64,000 bases of DNA, taken from Ustulina deusta. Its lineage: Eukaryota; Ascomycota; Sordariomycetes; Xylariales; Xylariaceae. Location: contig JAJNNX010000046.1 in the NCBI GenBank assembly GCA_023159155.1, positions 417,306 to 481,305 of the forward strand. The letters run 5' to 3'. Below, one piece after another: positions 34,150 through 47,499 of the stretch (position 1 is the stretch's first letter; each line of letters opens with the position of its first letter). A program made the position numbers and the translations under genes. The notes beneath the pieces were generated by a model. That model was not told where the DNA came from. It did not search any database and saw only the letters and a list, made by a program, of their open reading frames with translations.

Positions 34150-35122
34150 AATTAAAGAATTAAAAAATTAAAAAATTAAAAATATAAATACTAAAAATAT
34201 TTATTTGATTTTATTAATATAATATATTATTAAAATTAATAGCTTTAATAAACTATATTAGTTTAATATTAATTTTATATATAAATAAAACTAAAACTAA
34301 ATAAAAATAATTTTAATATATATTAATTATTTATTATTAATTAATCTTTAATTTAAGCTTGTAATAATAAAAGCTACAATATAACTATTATTATAATATA
34401 CTTTATATTATATATTATAAAAATAAATATAAAAAATCTATAATAATAAACTATAATAATAAACTAAAGTTATTTTTAAAAAGTTTTATATATATTTTAT
34501 TTATAATATTTTTTTTTATAACTAGAACTTAGACTTTAAATTACTTTAATACACCTATAATAATTATATATAAAATATATATATGTTTTTTTTTTTTTTA
34601 GATAGCAACTCTATACCTCTTTAATACTTTATTAGCTATAAAATCAAGCTATAAAAAATATAATTATTAATATTTATATATATATTAAAGTTTTTTTACT
34701 TTTTTTTATAATATAAACAAGCTAAATGTAACACTTATATACTATTTATTTTACCTCTCGCTTATTTTTTTACTTAGTATACTTATAGAGTGCCTAGTAT
34801 TGCTTTGTTTTTTATTTGCAGCATTTCTAGTTACTACTTTATAAATTAAATATTTTTAAAATATATAAACCCTTCTATTAGTTTAGCTTTATTAAGTTAT
34901 AATATTATTAATACTTTTTGAAATATTTTTAATTAAACATTTTAATAAACTGTAGTTATATTTATTAGGTTATTTAATTAAAACAACTTTACTTGCAAAA
35001 GTATTAAGAAAAAAAGCTTTGCTTTTAGTTTATTACTTTTTATATTAATTTTATATTTAGGTTCTTTTGTTTATTTTAACTCTAAATTTATTTATTTTGT
35101 ATTAATTAATAATTTTATTAAA

Positions 35123-35992
35123 ATGTTGCACGCTACTAACGATCCCGATTATAATAAAACTTTTAAGATTTAAAAATCTAATAGAAAGAACTATTTTGCT
35201 ACACTTAGCAATAATTCTTTTTATTTATTTAATCTAGTTCTTACTAACGCTTTGCTTATTTATTTTATTATTTGTTTTAGTAATAGTTAAAATTTTAGCG
35301 CTAGTACAAAGCTTAAAATGTAATACCTAGCTGCTTTTTAATGCTACTACAACTTTTATATAACTTTTAAGTTTTATAAATAGTTTTAGCCTAATTATAC
35401 TTTTGTTAAAAAGTTTATAGTTATTTCTTTTTAGTAAAAAAATAATAGCCCGCCTATCTAGATTATTTGTTTTTTTATTAGCTATAGTTTTAGTAAGCAT
35501 AATTAACCGATTAGAACACTTAGTATAAATAACTTTAATAATATTTATTAATAATTTGCTGTAGTACTTTGAACTTTTTAAAAAAAACTCTAGTATAATC
35601 TTAATAGCGTTATTTTATAGTACTTGAACTAAACGCCTATTAATATAAACCTTAATATAGTTTAGTTTTTTTTAAATAAATTATTTTATATAAATTACTA
35701 AAGCATTATATAAGATATTATTAATATATTTATTAAGTAGTCCGGATTAATAATTATATTAGAATTTAAAAACTATAACTATTTATATGCTTAATATAGT
35801 TAAAAAAAAGTTTAGCAATTAAAAAAAACAACTTTTTTTGTAAAAAGATATAAATGCTATATTTAGGTTAATATGTTTTTAATTGCTTTAATAATACTAG
35901 AGTTAAAAAAGCTAAGATTTAAAAAAAAAAAAGAAAACTTAAAGTAGCAACCGGTAGTAATTCTATATATAAAATAGCATACTATATTATAT
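35123..35992 (+). pseudogene. RIP-decayed long reading frame, unknown (weakly tyrosine-recombinase-like)
   Basis: From an ATG the frame runs about 290 codons with roughly thirty stops, almost all TAA or TAG and one TGA. Between the stops it is protein-like: NDPDYNKTFKI, NYFATLSNNSFYLF, ASTKLKM, CYYNFYITFKFYK, PNYTFVKKFIVI. Such stops are what C-to-T changes at CAA, CAG and CGA codons produce. The order basic-Tyr/Ala-Phe helix, then FVKKFIV, then NNSPP-I..ICFFISYSF, vaguely recalls the N-terminal SAM-like domain of Crypton-type tyrosine recombinases. I did not find the catalytic Arg/His/Tyr region, so the assignment is weak. Confidence 0.45.
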
Positions 35993-35999
35993 ATAGCTT

Positions 36000-38900
36000 T
36001 AAAACAAATAATATATCTTTTTTTTTATTTAATTATTTTTTAAGATTAAAATTATATAGTTTTAAAAAAGCTATAAAGTTCTAATAGTATAATATATATA
36101 TTGGTTTATATATAGATTGTTTAGCTTATATAGGCTGTTTGCTATATATATATATAAGCAGCTAACTTAAATTCTGAAGTGCTTCCGGTCTAAAGTGGTT
36201 ATATTTTCTATTTAGCTTATAATACTTATAAATAGCTTTACTAACCGTTTTATAACTATTATATAATTTATTTAGTTTATTATAGTTTTAGATAAATTAA
36301 AAAGTTTAATAATAAGTTAGGTATAATATATAAAGCAATTTAATTATATATTTAATCTAAGCTTTAAAATACCTAGATTAATAAAAAATATATAACTAAA
36401 TAAAAACTTAATATTATTAATTTTATATATATATATATATTTTTTTTATCTAAGTAGTTTTTATTAAAAGAAATCATTTCTATTAGATCTATAAATTTAT
36501 ATATATATACTACTTTTATATTTTATTTAGTTATAATATATAATATATTTAAATTATATAGTCTAAATACTTTGCTAGCTTAAATATATTAAATTATAAT
36601 ATATTTAGCTATTTTTTTATCTTTAAGGTTACTTTTTTTGTTTTTTTTTGATTTAAATACTAACTAGTCTAAGTTAACCTATATAATAGTTATATACTAT
36701 AATTATAATTTTTTACTAGTAAGTTATATAGTTTAAAAACTTATATTTTATATTAACTAATTTTAATAGATTATTTTTTATTACTACTTAAATAAACATT
36801 TTTTTTAACTTTATAATAACTTATAGTTAAAATATCTAACTTTACTTTTTTTGTTTTTTTTAAATAGCTTATAAGTATAGCTGAACCACTTTCCCGAACT
36901 AGATTCTACAATTTTATAAAAGTTACCTCAGGTAATATAAAGCATACTAAACTTGCTAATATTTTTAATAACTTTATTATTTTTTATTTTACTAACGTTT
37001 CTAGCTACTAAAACAATAAAATTAAGCAAAAACTAAAAAAGCTCTACTTTATTATTTTTTTAGCTTATTAAAACGTTTATATTTAGATTTACGCAAATAA
37101 TATTAAAGTTAATAAAAATAGTAATTTTGTATATATTTTTATTATAAGTTTTTATTTTTAAAAAGATAATATAGGTCTGTAAGTCTAGCATATCTGTTTG
37201 TTTATTAGCTCTAGAGTTAATAAATATAATTTTTCTATTTTTAACTTAAAGCTTAATAATATAAAAACTGTTTAGAATAGCTTTAATAAAGCTTTTTGTA
37301 CTTTTGTTCGAATAATACAAAATAGTACTAGACCTTTAGTACAAAACTTTAACTAGACTTAAAATAGCTCTAACTTTAGTATTTATTTTGTTTTATTTAA
37401 TAAAGCTTATAAAAGAATTAGCTAAATAGACCAAGCCTTTATAATATATTTTGCTTTGCTAGATTAGGGTACTAAGTAGTATTTTATTATTATAAAAGAT
37501 TAAAAGAATAACTTAGGGAGTTTAAAAGAATATATAGAGTTTATAAGGGTTGGAGTAGTAAGGAGGTATATTAGTAATTAGTTATATATAGCTTTTTAAA
37601 TAAGGTTTTTAAAAAAAGTTTTTAAATAGTGTTAGTATTAATAAGGCAAGCTATTATTAATATATAATATATATACTATAATAAAATATCTTTAATAATT
37701 ATGTTTTATTAATAAGATAGCAATATTAGTTATTTTTAATATTTTAACTAATAATAATATAAAGCAAAGCTATTAATAATAACTATTAAGGATAACCTGC
37801 CTATTTATTCAATAGGCAGATAACTATATAAGTTAGCAAAATATATTTGATTTAATGCTTTGTAATATTTTAACTTAATTTATAATAATATATAAAATAA
37901 TTATATTTTATTATTTATAAAAACTTATCTTTTTACCTTAGGTACTCTTTCTAAAGTTATAACTATTTAGCTGCAAGTTGTTTATGCTTATTTATTTTTT
38001 TACGTTTTTTATTGTTTTTTAAATTTTTTACTGCTTTATTATTATTTTTGTTATTATAATAAGCATTACGTTTTTTGCTAGAACATTTTTTACTAGTACT
38101 GCTTTGGTCTAAAGTTATATTTTGTTCTGCTAAATATTTATTTAATTTAGGACTAATAATTTTGTTATTATTTTTATAAATATTACTTATTATTATTATA
38201 AACTTTCTAAACTTTTTTTTATTTATTTTTTTTATTATAATAAGTATTAAAAAAAAAATAAATCATTAGAACTAAAACTATTAAGTTATTTTTATTAGCA
38301 TATATTAGCTAGCTATACCTAAGTCTATTTAATTTTATTACTTTCTGCCTAATAAGCGCAGTAAATATAAGCGCTTGCTACAAAGTTCTTATAATTGCAA
38401 TTTATAAATATTTAATACTATTTTAATTTTTTTTTATTAGTTAGAAAACTTTGCAAAAGATCTAAAAACATATTATTAATAGCTTTAAAAAATTTCGCTA
38501 GTTTTTCTAGCTAGTATTATAGCTTATTAATATTTATAATATTAATATTAAAAAAGGCCTTGTTTTATAAGATCCTATAATTAGGCATATTAAACAATTG
38601 TTATAAGTAGCTATATATAGCAATATTTGCTAGAATACTTCGAATGTTTTTATAAATCTATACTTTTATATTAAGCTAATAAATATACTTAGTAAAAATT
38701 ATTATAAATATATAATTATATATTATGCTTGTTATATTATAAATAATTTATTTGATTTTTTGCTGCTAGTTAATTCAAATTAGCCTACTAATTATTTGTA
38801 TAATCTAGTTTATACTAAAATTTAGCTAAATAATAATACTTTTATTATATATAAAATATATATTAATACTAAAAGCAAAAAGGTTTATAATTAAAAATAA

Positions 38901-41900
38901 AGTATTAATATTATTTTAAGTATTATTAAATTTAGCAATTATTATATTTCTTTTTATAATAGTATAGTTAGAGCAAATATACTTAATTTTCTAACTTTAT
39001 ATCTTATAACAAAAAGCAAAATCTTTAAGTAAATAGATTATGTTAATAAACTAAATAAGAAAAGCAAGCAATAAAAAAAAGCTATTTTTTTTTTTTTGGT
39101 ATTATGTTTAAAAAGTAAATATAAAAGGTAGAGTTAGAAAGAAAGGTTAGCTATATAAAATAGCAGCCTTTAAAATTAAATAATTAGATAATTTATTATA
39201 TAATATTAAATATTTAAAATTTTAATATAGTATTAAAAAAATAATAAAACTTATTATTATACCTAAAGTAATATAAATATAACTATAAATCTGTTTGGTA
39301 AGCCTAGGTTGTTCTTTTTTTTTATTTACCTTTTGATTCGAGTTATTATATTACAAAAAATAAAAAACTTATAGATTAAAAACTAAAAGTATTAAAAGCG
39401 ATTATATAGCAAAAAATACTTATTGCTATTTTTTAATACTTTAAATAGCTATTTCGCTCTGCTATTAGCTATATTACGTACTAGTATTACTATTTTTTTT
39501 GTTTTTATTATAGCTAAAGTAAGCCTTTTTTTAGATCTTCTAGCCGCTAAGCAGTTTAATACTATAAGCAACTTATACTTCTAGTATTTTTTTGCTTTTT
39601 TAAACTTTTTTCTACTTTACTTAGACTTTTTTTTCTTTTTTTGCCTAGACTTTTTTTTACTTTGTTTTTTTTTTTGTTTGCTATTTAGCTTTTTATATAT
39701 TTTATATAAGCTAGCTATAGTTTTATAAAGCTATAAAAAGATTATATTTTAAAAATTTATAACTAATAAAAATAAATAATATAGCATACTTATATTAATT
39801 TAATTAGTATTTTTTTTGTTTTTAGGTTTTTTATATAAATTTTTTTTTTTAAGCTTGTCTGCTTTCTAAAATAGGGCATTTTTTTAAAAATAGAGCTCTT
39901 GTGCTTTGTTACCCTATAGAATATTATATTATATCTATAGGTCTTTAAAAAACTATAAATTAATTATCTAAAAACATACTACTAAGATTTTGTTGCTTAG
40001 CTAGACAATTTTTCTGTTTAGTAGCTTTAGCTTAGTATATATTTTTTGTTTTATATAAATAAGTTCTAACAAAAGGCAAATAAATATATAATAAGTAGTA
40101 AAGTTATTTAAACTAAACTTTTTTATAGCTTAGTTAAAATTATAAAAGTTTAAAAGCTATACTAGGCGGCCTTATTTATATATTTGCTTTATTGCTTTAT
40201 AATACTTATTTTTATTATATATAATAAACAATAAACTATCCGTTAATTTTTTACTTTTAATAATATAGCTTTTTTTTTATAATTACTACTATATAAAAGT
40301 TTTTTTATTTAAGTAGTAACTAATATTATAAAGTTTTTAGATCTCTTTTATATTTTTAAATATAATAAATTTGCTTTATTTTATATTTTAAAAAAGATTA
40401 ATAATATTTAGTTTTTAACTAAAGCTATATATTATATAATAAAAAAAGTTAGCTAGTATGCAAGTTGCTTTATATTTAGGCTATATAAAAAATAAATAAA
40501 TAAAAATATCTTTTAGTTTATTAAACATTAGAATTGCTATTACTACTAAAAAATAATCCTAGTTAAAGTACTTAATAGCTTTATATATTATTATATTGCG
40601 ATTTTTTAAAAAGTATGCCTTATTATAAATTATAACATTAAACTGCTGTTTAAATTTAGAGCTAAAGATATAGTAGGGCTACTTCTTTTGCTTTTTTTTT
40701 TTTCTGTTTCTTTTTTCTTATTTTTCTTTGTTTTTTTACGTTAGCTAATTTTTCTGCTTTTTTATATTTCTAGTTATATAGTATTAGCTTATTACCTTTA
40801 TTTAAATAAGCTTAAAGAACTAAATTATTAATTATTAATTTTTTTTTAGATAGACTTTATTTATTATTATTATTATTATTATTAATATATTTGCTATTAC
40901 TTTTGTTATTATTATTATTATTATATTTACTATTGTTTTTATTATTATTTTAATTGTTATTTTTTATATTTTTATTTTTATTTTATATATTTTAGTTTAT
41001 TTAAAACTTGTTAGACTTTTTAGAAATAAAATCTATATTATTATATATCTGCTCTACTTTAATATTTTTTTATATAGGGTTAAACTTTAATAATTGCTAT
41101 ATAATTATTTATTAGCTATTATTAATATAAAAAGCTAAATAAATATAATCTTTATAAAACATTATATCTTTTTATTATTTAAAAAGTTTTATTATTTTAA
41201 AAGTTGTTTTAGTTGCTTTACGCTTAAAAATATAATAACTTAAAATATATATAATTTTAGCAATCTAGTTATATGTTAGCAATATTTAAATATAATAGCC
41301 TAACTAAAATATAATCTAAAATTATATAGTTTTAGATCTTAAATCATAACTACTATTTTTTTTAAAAATAAAATAGTAATAAATAAAAAATAGACTATAA
41401 CTACTTATATAATAATTATATATATTTAGCCTATTAATAGTAGCTAGCTATTTATTTTTGCTTATAAAGCTAGACTTGGTAGCTATGTGCTTTTTAAAGT
41501 TAGATATTTAGCTATAGTAAATTTTAGGTATTAGAAACTGCAAAAACTTTAATATATATTCTAAAAATATTAATAATATAAAGTTTATAAAGCATAAAAT
41601 AAAGCTTAAATAGAACTACTAATATAAGTTTATATTAAGCATATTTTTTTTATTTTATTTTTTATAAATCTAATAATTAGCTTTATTAATTTAATAAATA
41701 GTACTAAGCTTTATTAATATTTTGCTAATCCTATATATGCTAGCTAAAAGGGCGCTAAATAAAAAGATTAACATTTTAATAATTAAGTCTGTAATATCTA
41801 GTAAAAAAAAAAAAAAGTTAATCTACTATTTTAAAGATTTTTGCTAATTAAAATATATACTAACAAGTTAATATAGCCGAAAAGTTGCAGATTTTAAGTT

Positions 41901-44560
41901 TTTTTAATTAATCTTAAAATCTTTAAATCTCTATTCTATAATCTTTTTTGCTTTTTTAACTGTTATATTTGTACTATTACTAGCACTAGAATTTTAATTA
42001 ATTTTATAAATATAGTTTTTTTAATATTTCTTTTTTTTTTATGTAATTATATTATTAGTTTTTTAAGTATTAATATCTAATATATTTAGTAAGCGTACCT
42101 AGCGGACTTTATATTTTTTTCTTTTAAGCTTTTTAGTAATTAGAGCTTTTTATTTATTAGCTATATTAATAGAATTAATAAGTCTTTTTTATATTTCTGG
42201 ATTGTTTAGCTAATTTTTATAATTATTTTTGCTTGTATTGCTAGCTTAGAGCTATTTATATATTTAAGTTAGCAATTTTTATATTTTAAGCAGATCTAAT
42301 ATTATATAACCTTAAAAGCTTTTTATTTATATAGTTAACTTAACTTTTAAACAAGTTTAATAAGAACTTTTTTTGTTTATTTATAAGAAGTAGCATTTTT
42401 TTACTTATAGTATTCTAATCTATGTTATAATATTAATAAATCTTAAGTTTTTCGATTGTTTTTTTATATTACTATTTAAATATTTTTTTTTGTACTATAT
42501 CTAATGCTTTATATACCTAAAACTTTTTAGTATAGAACTGTTTAAAAAAGCCCGATCTTTAAAGCTATTTAGCTTTAATAGCAATTTTTAGCTTATATTT
42601 AGTTTTAAACTATATATTAAGGTCTTTAATAATATTTATTAATTTTTTAGTTGCAGTTTTTATTTATATTAAAGTTTATGTTTTATTAGTTCTAGGTATT
42701 ACTATTAGATTATATATTTTTATTACCTATTAAAAAAAATAGATTTTTTAAGTTTAATAGCTGTAATAAATATTTTTTATGCTATAACTTTAAACGTAAG
42801 AAATAAGATAATTTTCGATATTTGGAATATTTTTATTAGTTTTAATAAATAATATTAGCTTTTTTTTTAAGGTTTAAAAAACTGTAGTAATTTTGGTAAA
42901 GTAGCAAACCATGCTATACTATTTAGCTTTAATAAAAGGAAAAAGATCAAAAAACAAGTTATTTTTTATTATTTTATTAAATTATTTATTATAAGTAAAA
43001 TTATAAATTTGCTAAACTTTTTTTATAAATTTAATAATAAAAAAATTAAATTTAAATAAGTTTTTTATGTTTTGTTGTTTTAGATATTTTTGCAAGTATT
43101 TTTTTGCGTATTTAAAGATATTAGTAGTTATAAATTACAAAAAACTTATATTAATATATTAAATAAAAAAACAAACTAAAAAAAAACTATAAAAAAATTG
43201 TTATAATTTATATTATTAATCTAATAAGCAAAATTATTTGCTTTTTTACTATTACTAAACCTAATATATATAGACTAAACACTAAAAATATTATTAATTT
43301 TAGGTATTACTAGCTATATAAAAAAAAAACTACTACTATTATATATTTTGGTTTATTGTTTTTTAGCAGATTTAATTTTATTAATAAAAATATTAGTAAA
43401 ATGTTTAATAAATTCTAGTAGAAGAAATAGTAAGGTAGGGTACCAAAATAATCGAATTAATCCTTAATATAAGTCGAAGACCTTTTTAAAGGGTAGGTCC
43501 TTAGAGTAAAAGCTTTTATTAGTAATATTACTTAAGCTTTTGGCTTGCTTTATAAAAAGTACTATTATAGTAATTATGATTATGATTGTAATTATGATTA
43601 TAATTTTGTTATATAAGATCTAGCAGAGTAGTATAGTAGGGCAGCAAAGTAGTAAGGTAGCAGGGTACCTAGGTAAAGTAGAGGGTTACTATATTATTAT
43701 TTTAAATAATATAATCAGACTATTTTCTTTATTAATTAATAAAATTAATTTATAACAAATTTTTATTATATAATTTTAGTTATTCTGCTATATACTTAAG
43801 CACTTTTAAAAATAGCATGCTATATATTTCCTTTAACTTCTACTTAGCTTACTAAAAGCTTTTTATTTAGCTTAATTTTTATAGCAACTTTTTTAATAAT
43901 TGTTTTTTTTTTTTGCTTTTATTAACTAATGCAAATATTACGTCTTACAGAACTATTAATTAAAACCTAAGTTTATTATTTCTTTATAATTTTATTTAAT
44001 TTTTTATATTGTTTTAAGCATCTAATTCTAAGTATTTAATCTTTAATACTTTATTTATTTTTAAAGCATAAATAATTGTTTTGTTTTATATTTAAAATAG
44101 CAATAATTTTAATTTTTTTGCTTATAAAAATATAAACTTTACTTAAAATATAAATTATAGAATTAGAATTCGTTGTTTGTTTTAGCTTTTTTTATTAAAG
44201 TTTTTAACTTTATTAAATCTTTATTTCTAAACTACTATAAACTACTATATTTTTAGCAATTCTTTAGCTGTTTTATTATTATTTAGGAACATTAATATTT
44301 TATAAAAAATTATATAATATAAAGTAGTTAAAAAAGTATAAACTTTATTCCGAAATCTTGCATTAAAATTTTTAATATATTAGTTATTTAAATAGTTAAA
44401 ATAACTATTATTAAAAAATATATAGTTGCTAAGTTTAACGCTTTTAAAAAATTTTTAGTAAAGTTTATATAAGATTTTGTTATATAATTAATAATATTAT
44501 ATTAATTTACTATTTTTAGCAGCTTTATAATTAGTTATTTTTTGGAATTAATGCAAAGGC
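36000..44560. other. AT-rich sequence without resolved elements
   Basis: Plus strand becomes T-rich from about 38 kb, which would fit a decayed element on the minus strand, but I could not identify reverse transcriptase, integrase or transposase motifs there. Short GC-containing patches occur at 37500-37570 and 43420-43700. Confidence 0.4.
40858..40935. repeat. (TTA)n microsatellite
   Basis: Two runs of TTA/ATT triplets (about 40858-40886 and 40903-40925) separated by imperfect sequence. Confidence 0.9.
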
Positions 44561-44770
44561 TTGGACTTGGGAAGCTTGGCTAAATTGGGGGGCTTGGCTG
44601 ACTTGGGTAGCTTAGATAACTCGGGTAGCTTTAGAGCCTTAGATGACTTGGGTGGCTTCGGAGCCTTGGATGACTCGGGTGGCTTCGGAGCCTTGGATAA
44701 CTCGGGTAGCTTCGGAGCCTTAGATAACTCGGGTGGTTTGGGAAACCTCTATATTTGTAACCCGGTATAA
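44561..44770 (+). repeat. GC-richer 27-bp minisatellite with open frame (nonapeptide repeat)
   Basis: A block with far more G than its surroundings. Four to five units of 27 bp read as a nine-residue repeat of the type GGFGALDDS / GSFGALDNS in an open 69-codon frame. There is no preceding coding sequence, so it is probably a minisatellite that escaped decay, or the remnant of a repeat-containing protein gene. It should not be treated as a real small gene. Confidence 0.8.
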
Positions 44771-45553
44771 AAAGGTTGATTATATAGCCAATATTTAGGC
44801 TTAGAAAATAAGGTCTTAAAAGCATCTAGCTTATATATAAGATCTACATTTTTAAATAGCTCTAAAACTAGAGTTTTAATAGAAAATATATTAATTATTA
44901 ATTTTGGTACTGCTTTTTTTTTTCTTAAGTAGGAATAAAGCATATTATAAATATAGCTATAATTAATTCTAAGTTAGGCATTATATAAATTCAGATTATA
45001 TAATATAGAATTAACTAAAAATAGGTTAAAGTTTTAAAATTTTAATAGTGTTCTTTACTAAAAACTATAGTTTGTTATATATATAGATTAGATTATTAAA
45101 TAAATAAAGCTCTTATATGCTAAAAAAAAAAGTTTATTAGTTTTAGGAATAACCTTTTTAAATAATATAAAATAAAAACAAAAATAATAACGCTTATATT
45201 AAAGTTTAACTATTATTTAATAAAAAAATAAAAGAAATAAGTTATAAGTTATTAATTTTAAGCTATAATAAAATAATAGAAATTTTTATATTATTGTAAT
45301 ATTATATTTAATTTTATTTATAGCTTATTAAAAAAACAAATAAATTATTAATTAATATATTTAAATATAGTTTAAATATAATAAAAATTATTTATAATAA
45401 ATTAAAATATTATATTAAATTTAATTAAAAATAATAATATAAATTAATTTTATATAATAATTATAATAATTAATATAAAAAAAATAATAAATCTATTATA
45501 AAAATATTAATATAAATAAATTAATATTATTTTTATAAAAAGTATATATAATA

Positions 45554-45954
45554 TATAATATAAGCGTGCTTTATATATAAGCTTGTTTTATATTTCTTTT
45601 TATATATTTTTATATATAAATTCTTTAATAAAATATTTAGTTTACTTTTTTGAACTTTTTTAAGTTAGTAGCTATAATAAAATAAAATATATAATTAGAT
45701 TTAAAATTAAATTAGAAATTTAAAATTTATGTTTTTAATTTTATAGCTATTTAATTTATAGCGTTATAACAAACTATATTAAAATAATCCCTATAATTTT
45801 TTAATGTTTAAATATTTCTAAAAATAAAATAGCTATAAAATTACAAATATTATTTTTAGATTTTTTATTTAATTATAAACTTAAGTATATATTTTATTTT
45901 AGTATAGCTATTAACTTAAAAAAGTAAGCAAAAAAAAAATAAAAAGCTTTACTA
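45554..45954. mobile_element. left part of a MITE-like element, interrupted by the Gypsy insertion
   Basis: Starts with TATAATATAAGCGTGC and aligns in direct orientation with 54585-54930 (shared ATTTTATAGCTATTTAATTTA, TATATTAAAATAAT, ending TTTACTAA). It ends at the left edge of the retroelement; its missing right end is at 54160-54238. Confidence 0.55.
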
Positions 45955-46105
45955 ATAAACATAACTATAAATATATTAGCTATAGCTATAAATATATTTA
46001 TTATATTAATAAGTAAATAGATGTTTTTATGATTTTATATTTGAAAAAATAAATAATATTTATTTATATTTTATATAATAATTATTATTTTTAATAAATA
46101 ACTAA
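45955..46105 (+). repeat. 5' LTR of the Gypsy relic
   Basis: Direct-repeat partner of 54000-54159; similarity begins at about AATAAACATAACTATAAAT and ends at TAATAAATAACT. Boundaries approximate because both copies are mutated. Confidence 0.6.
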
Positions 46106-47436
46106 ATTATTATAATAAGTTATACTTATTTATTAACTTAAACTATTAATTTTTATATTATAAAAAATATATATATTTAAATTTATTAAATTATTTATTA
46201 TTAATAAAATCTTAATACAGTTATATTTTAAAAGAATTTAAGTAGTAATATTAAAGTTAAACTTAGCTATAATACTTTTATATTTAATTTAATATAAATA
46301 AAATTAATAAGTTGTTATATTTTAATTATTAACCTAAGTTTAAATAATTATGTTTTGATTTTTAACTTTTTATTAGTCTAAGCTTTAAGAATTATATAGT
46401 AATATAAAATATTTGCTTTAAAAATAATTATTATTATTTATTATACTATAAAAAAAATAAAATATATTAATTTTATAACTAGATATTAGAACTAATACAA
46501 AAAATAATAATTTAAATAAATTATAATATAATAATATAGTTATAAAAAAAAAACAAATTAAATTTTAAAATAAAACTAATATATATAATATTACTTATTT
46601 TAATATTAATTAATAAATTTATAACTTTTTTTTTAATAATTTTAATGATTAAAATATGAAATATAAAAATAATATATATAAAAATACTTTTATTAAAATT
46701 ATTTAACTAGACTAGGATTAAAAAACTTTTAATATTTTTAATTGTTTTTTTAATAAAAATAAAAAACTAGATTTTATAAAATAATAGTTAAATAATATTT
46801 TTAATAATATTTATATTAAAATTAAAAAAATCTTTTATAAAGCTATAGTTAATAAAAAACTAAATAATTATTTCTATAAGCAGAAATTTTAAATTTTAAA
46901 AAGCTATATTTACTAATAATTAAATATTAAAAAAAAACTAATTTATTAAAAAGAACTAATAATTATATTAATAAAAAAGTCTAAATCTATTTAATAAAAT
47001 AAAAAAACTATTATTATAAATTAAAACTTGATAAATATAATTAATATTAATTTATAAATAACTAAAACATTTTATAATATAACCTAATTTATTATTATTA
47101 TTTAATAATGCTTAAATATAACTTAAAAATAAAATTTTACTATCGTAAAATAGCTATTTATAATAATTTATATAGGTTTTTTAATAATAAAACTATTAAA
47201 AATTAAATATTTTTAGCTTAATATATTAAAAAAAATCTAATAAAAATTATATAATTTTTTATAAAAATAAAAATGTTAATTAATTAAATATTTATTTCTA
47301 GGTTTAATGTTTTAAAAAATAAAATAATATAAAAAATATATTATAATAATAGTTTTAATAATCATTTAAAAAGAATATAGTAAAATATAAAATAATTTTA
47401 TTAGTATTTATAAAAGCTTTAATTAAAAAGTAAAAT

Positions 47437-47499
47437 ATTTAACTAAATATAGCAAATATTTAACTAAATATAGCAAATATTTAACTAAATATAGCAAAT
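47437..47499. repeat. 21-bp tandem repeat, three units, within the Gypsy relic
   Basis: Three perfect copies of a 21-bp unit (ATTTAACTAAATATAGCAAA plus one T). The period is a multiple of three, compatible with an in-frame repeat in the former gag region. Perfect identity suggests it expanded after the C-to-T decay. Confidence 0.9.
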
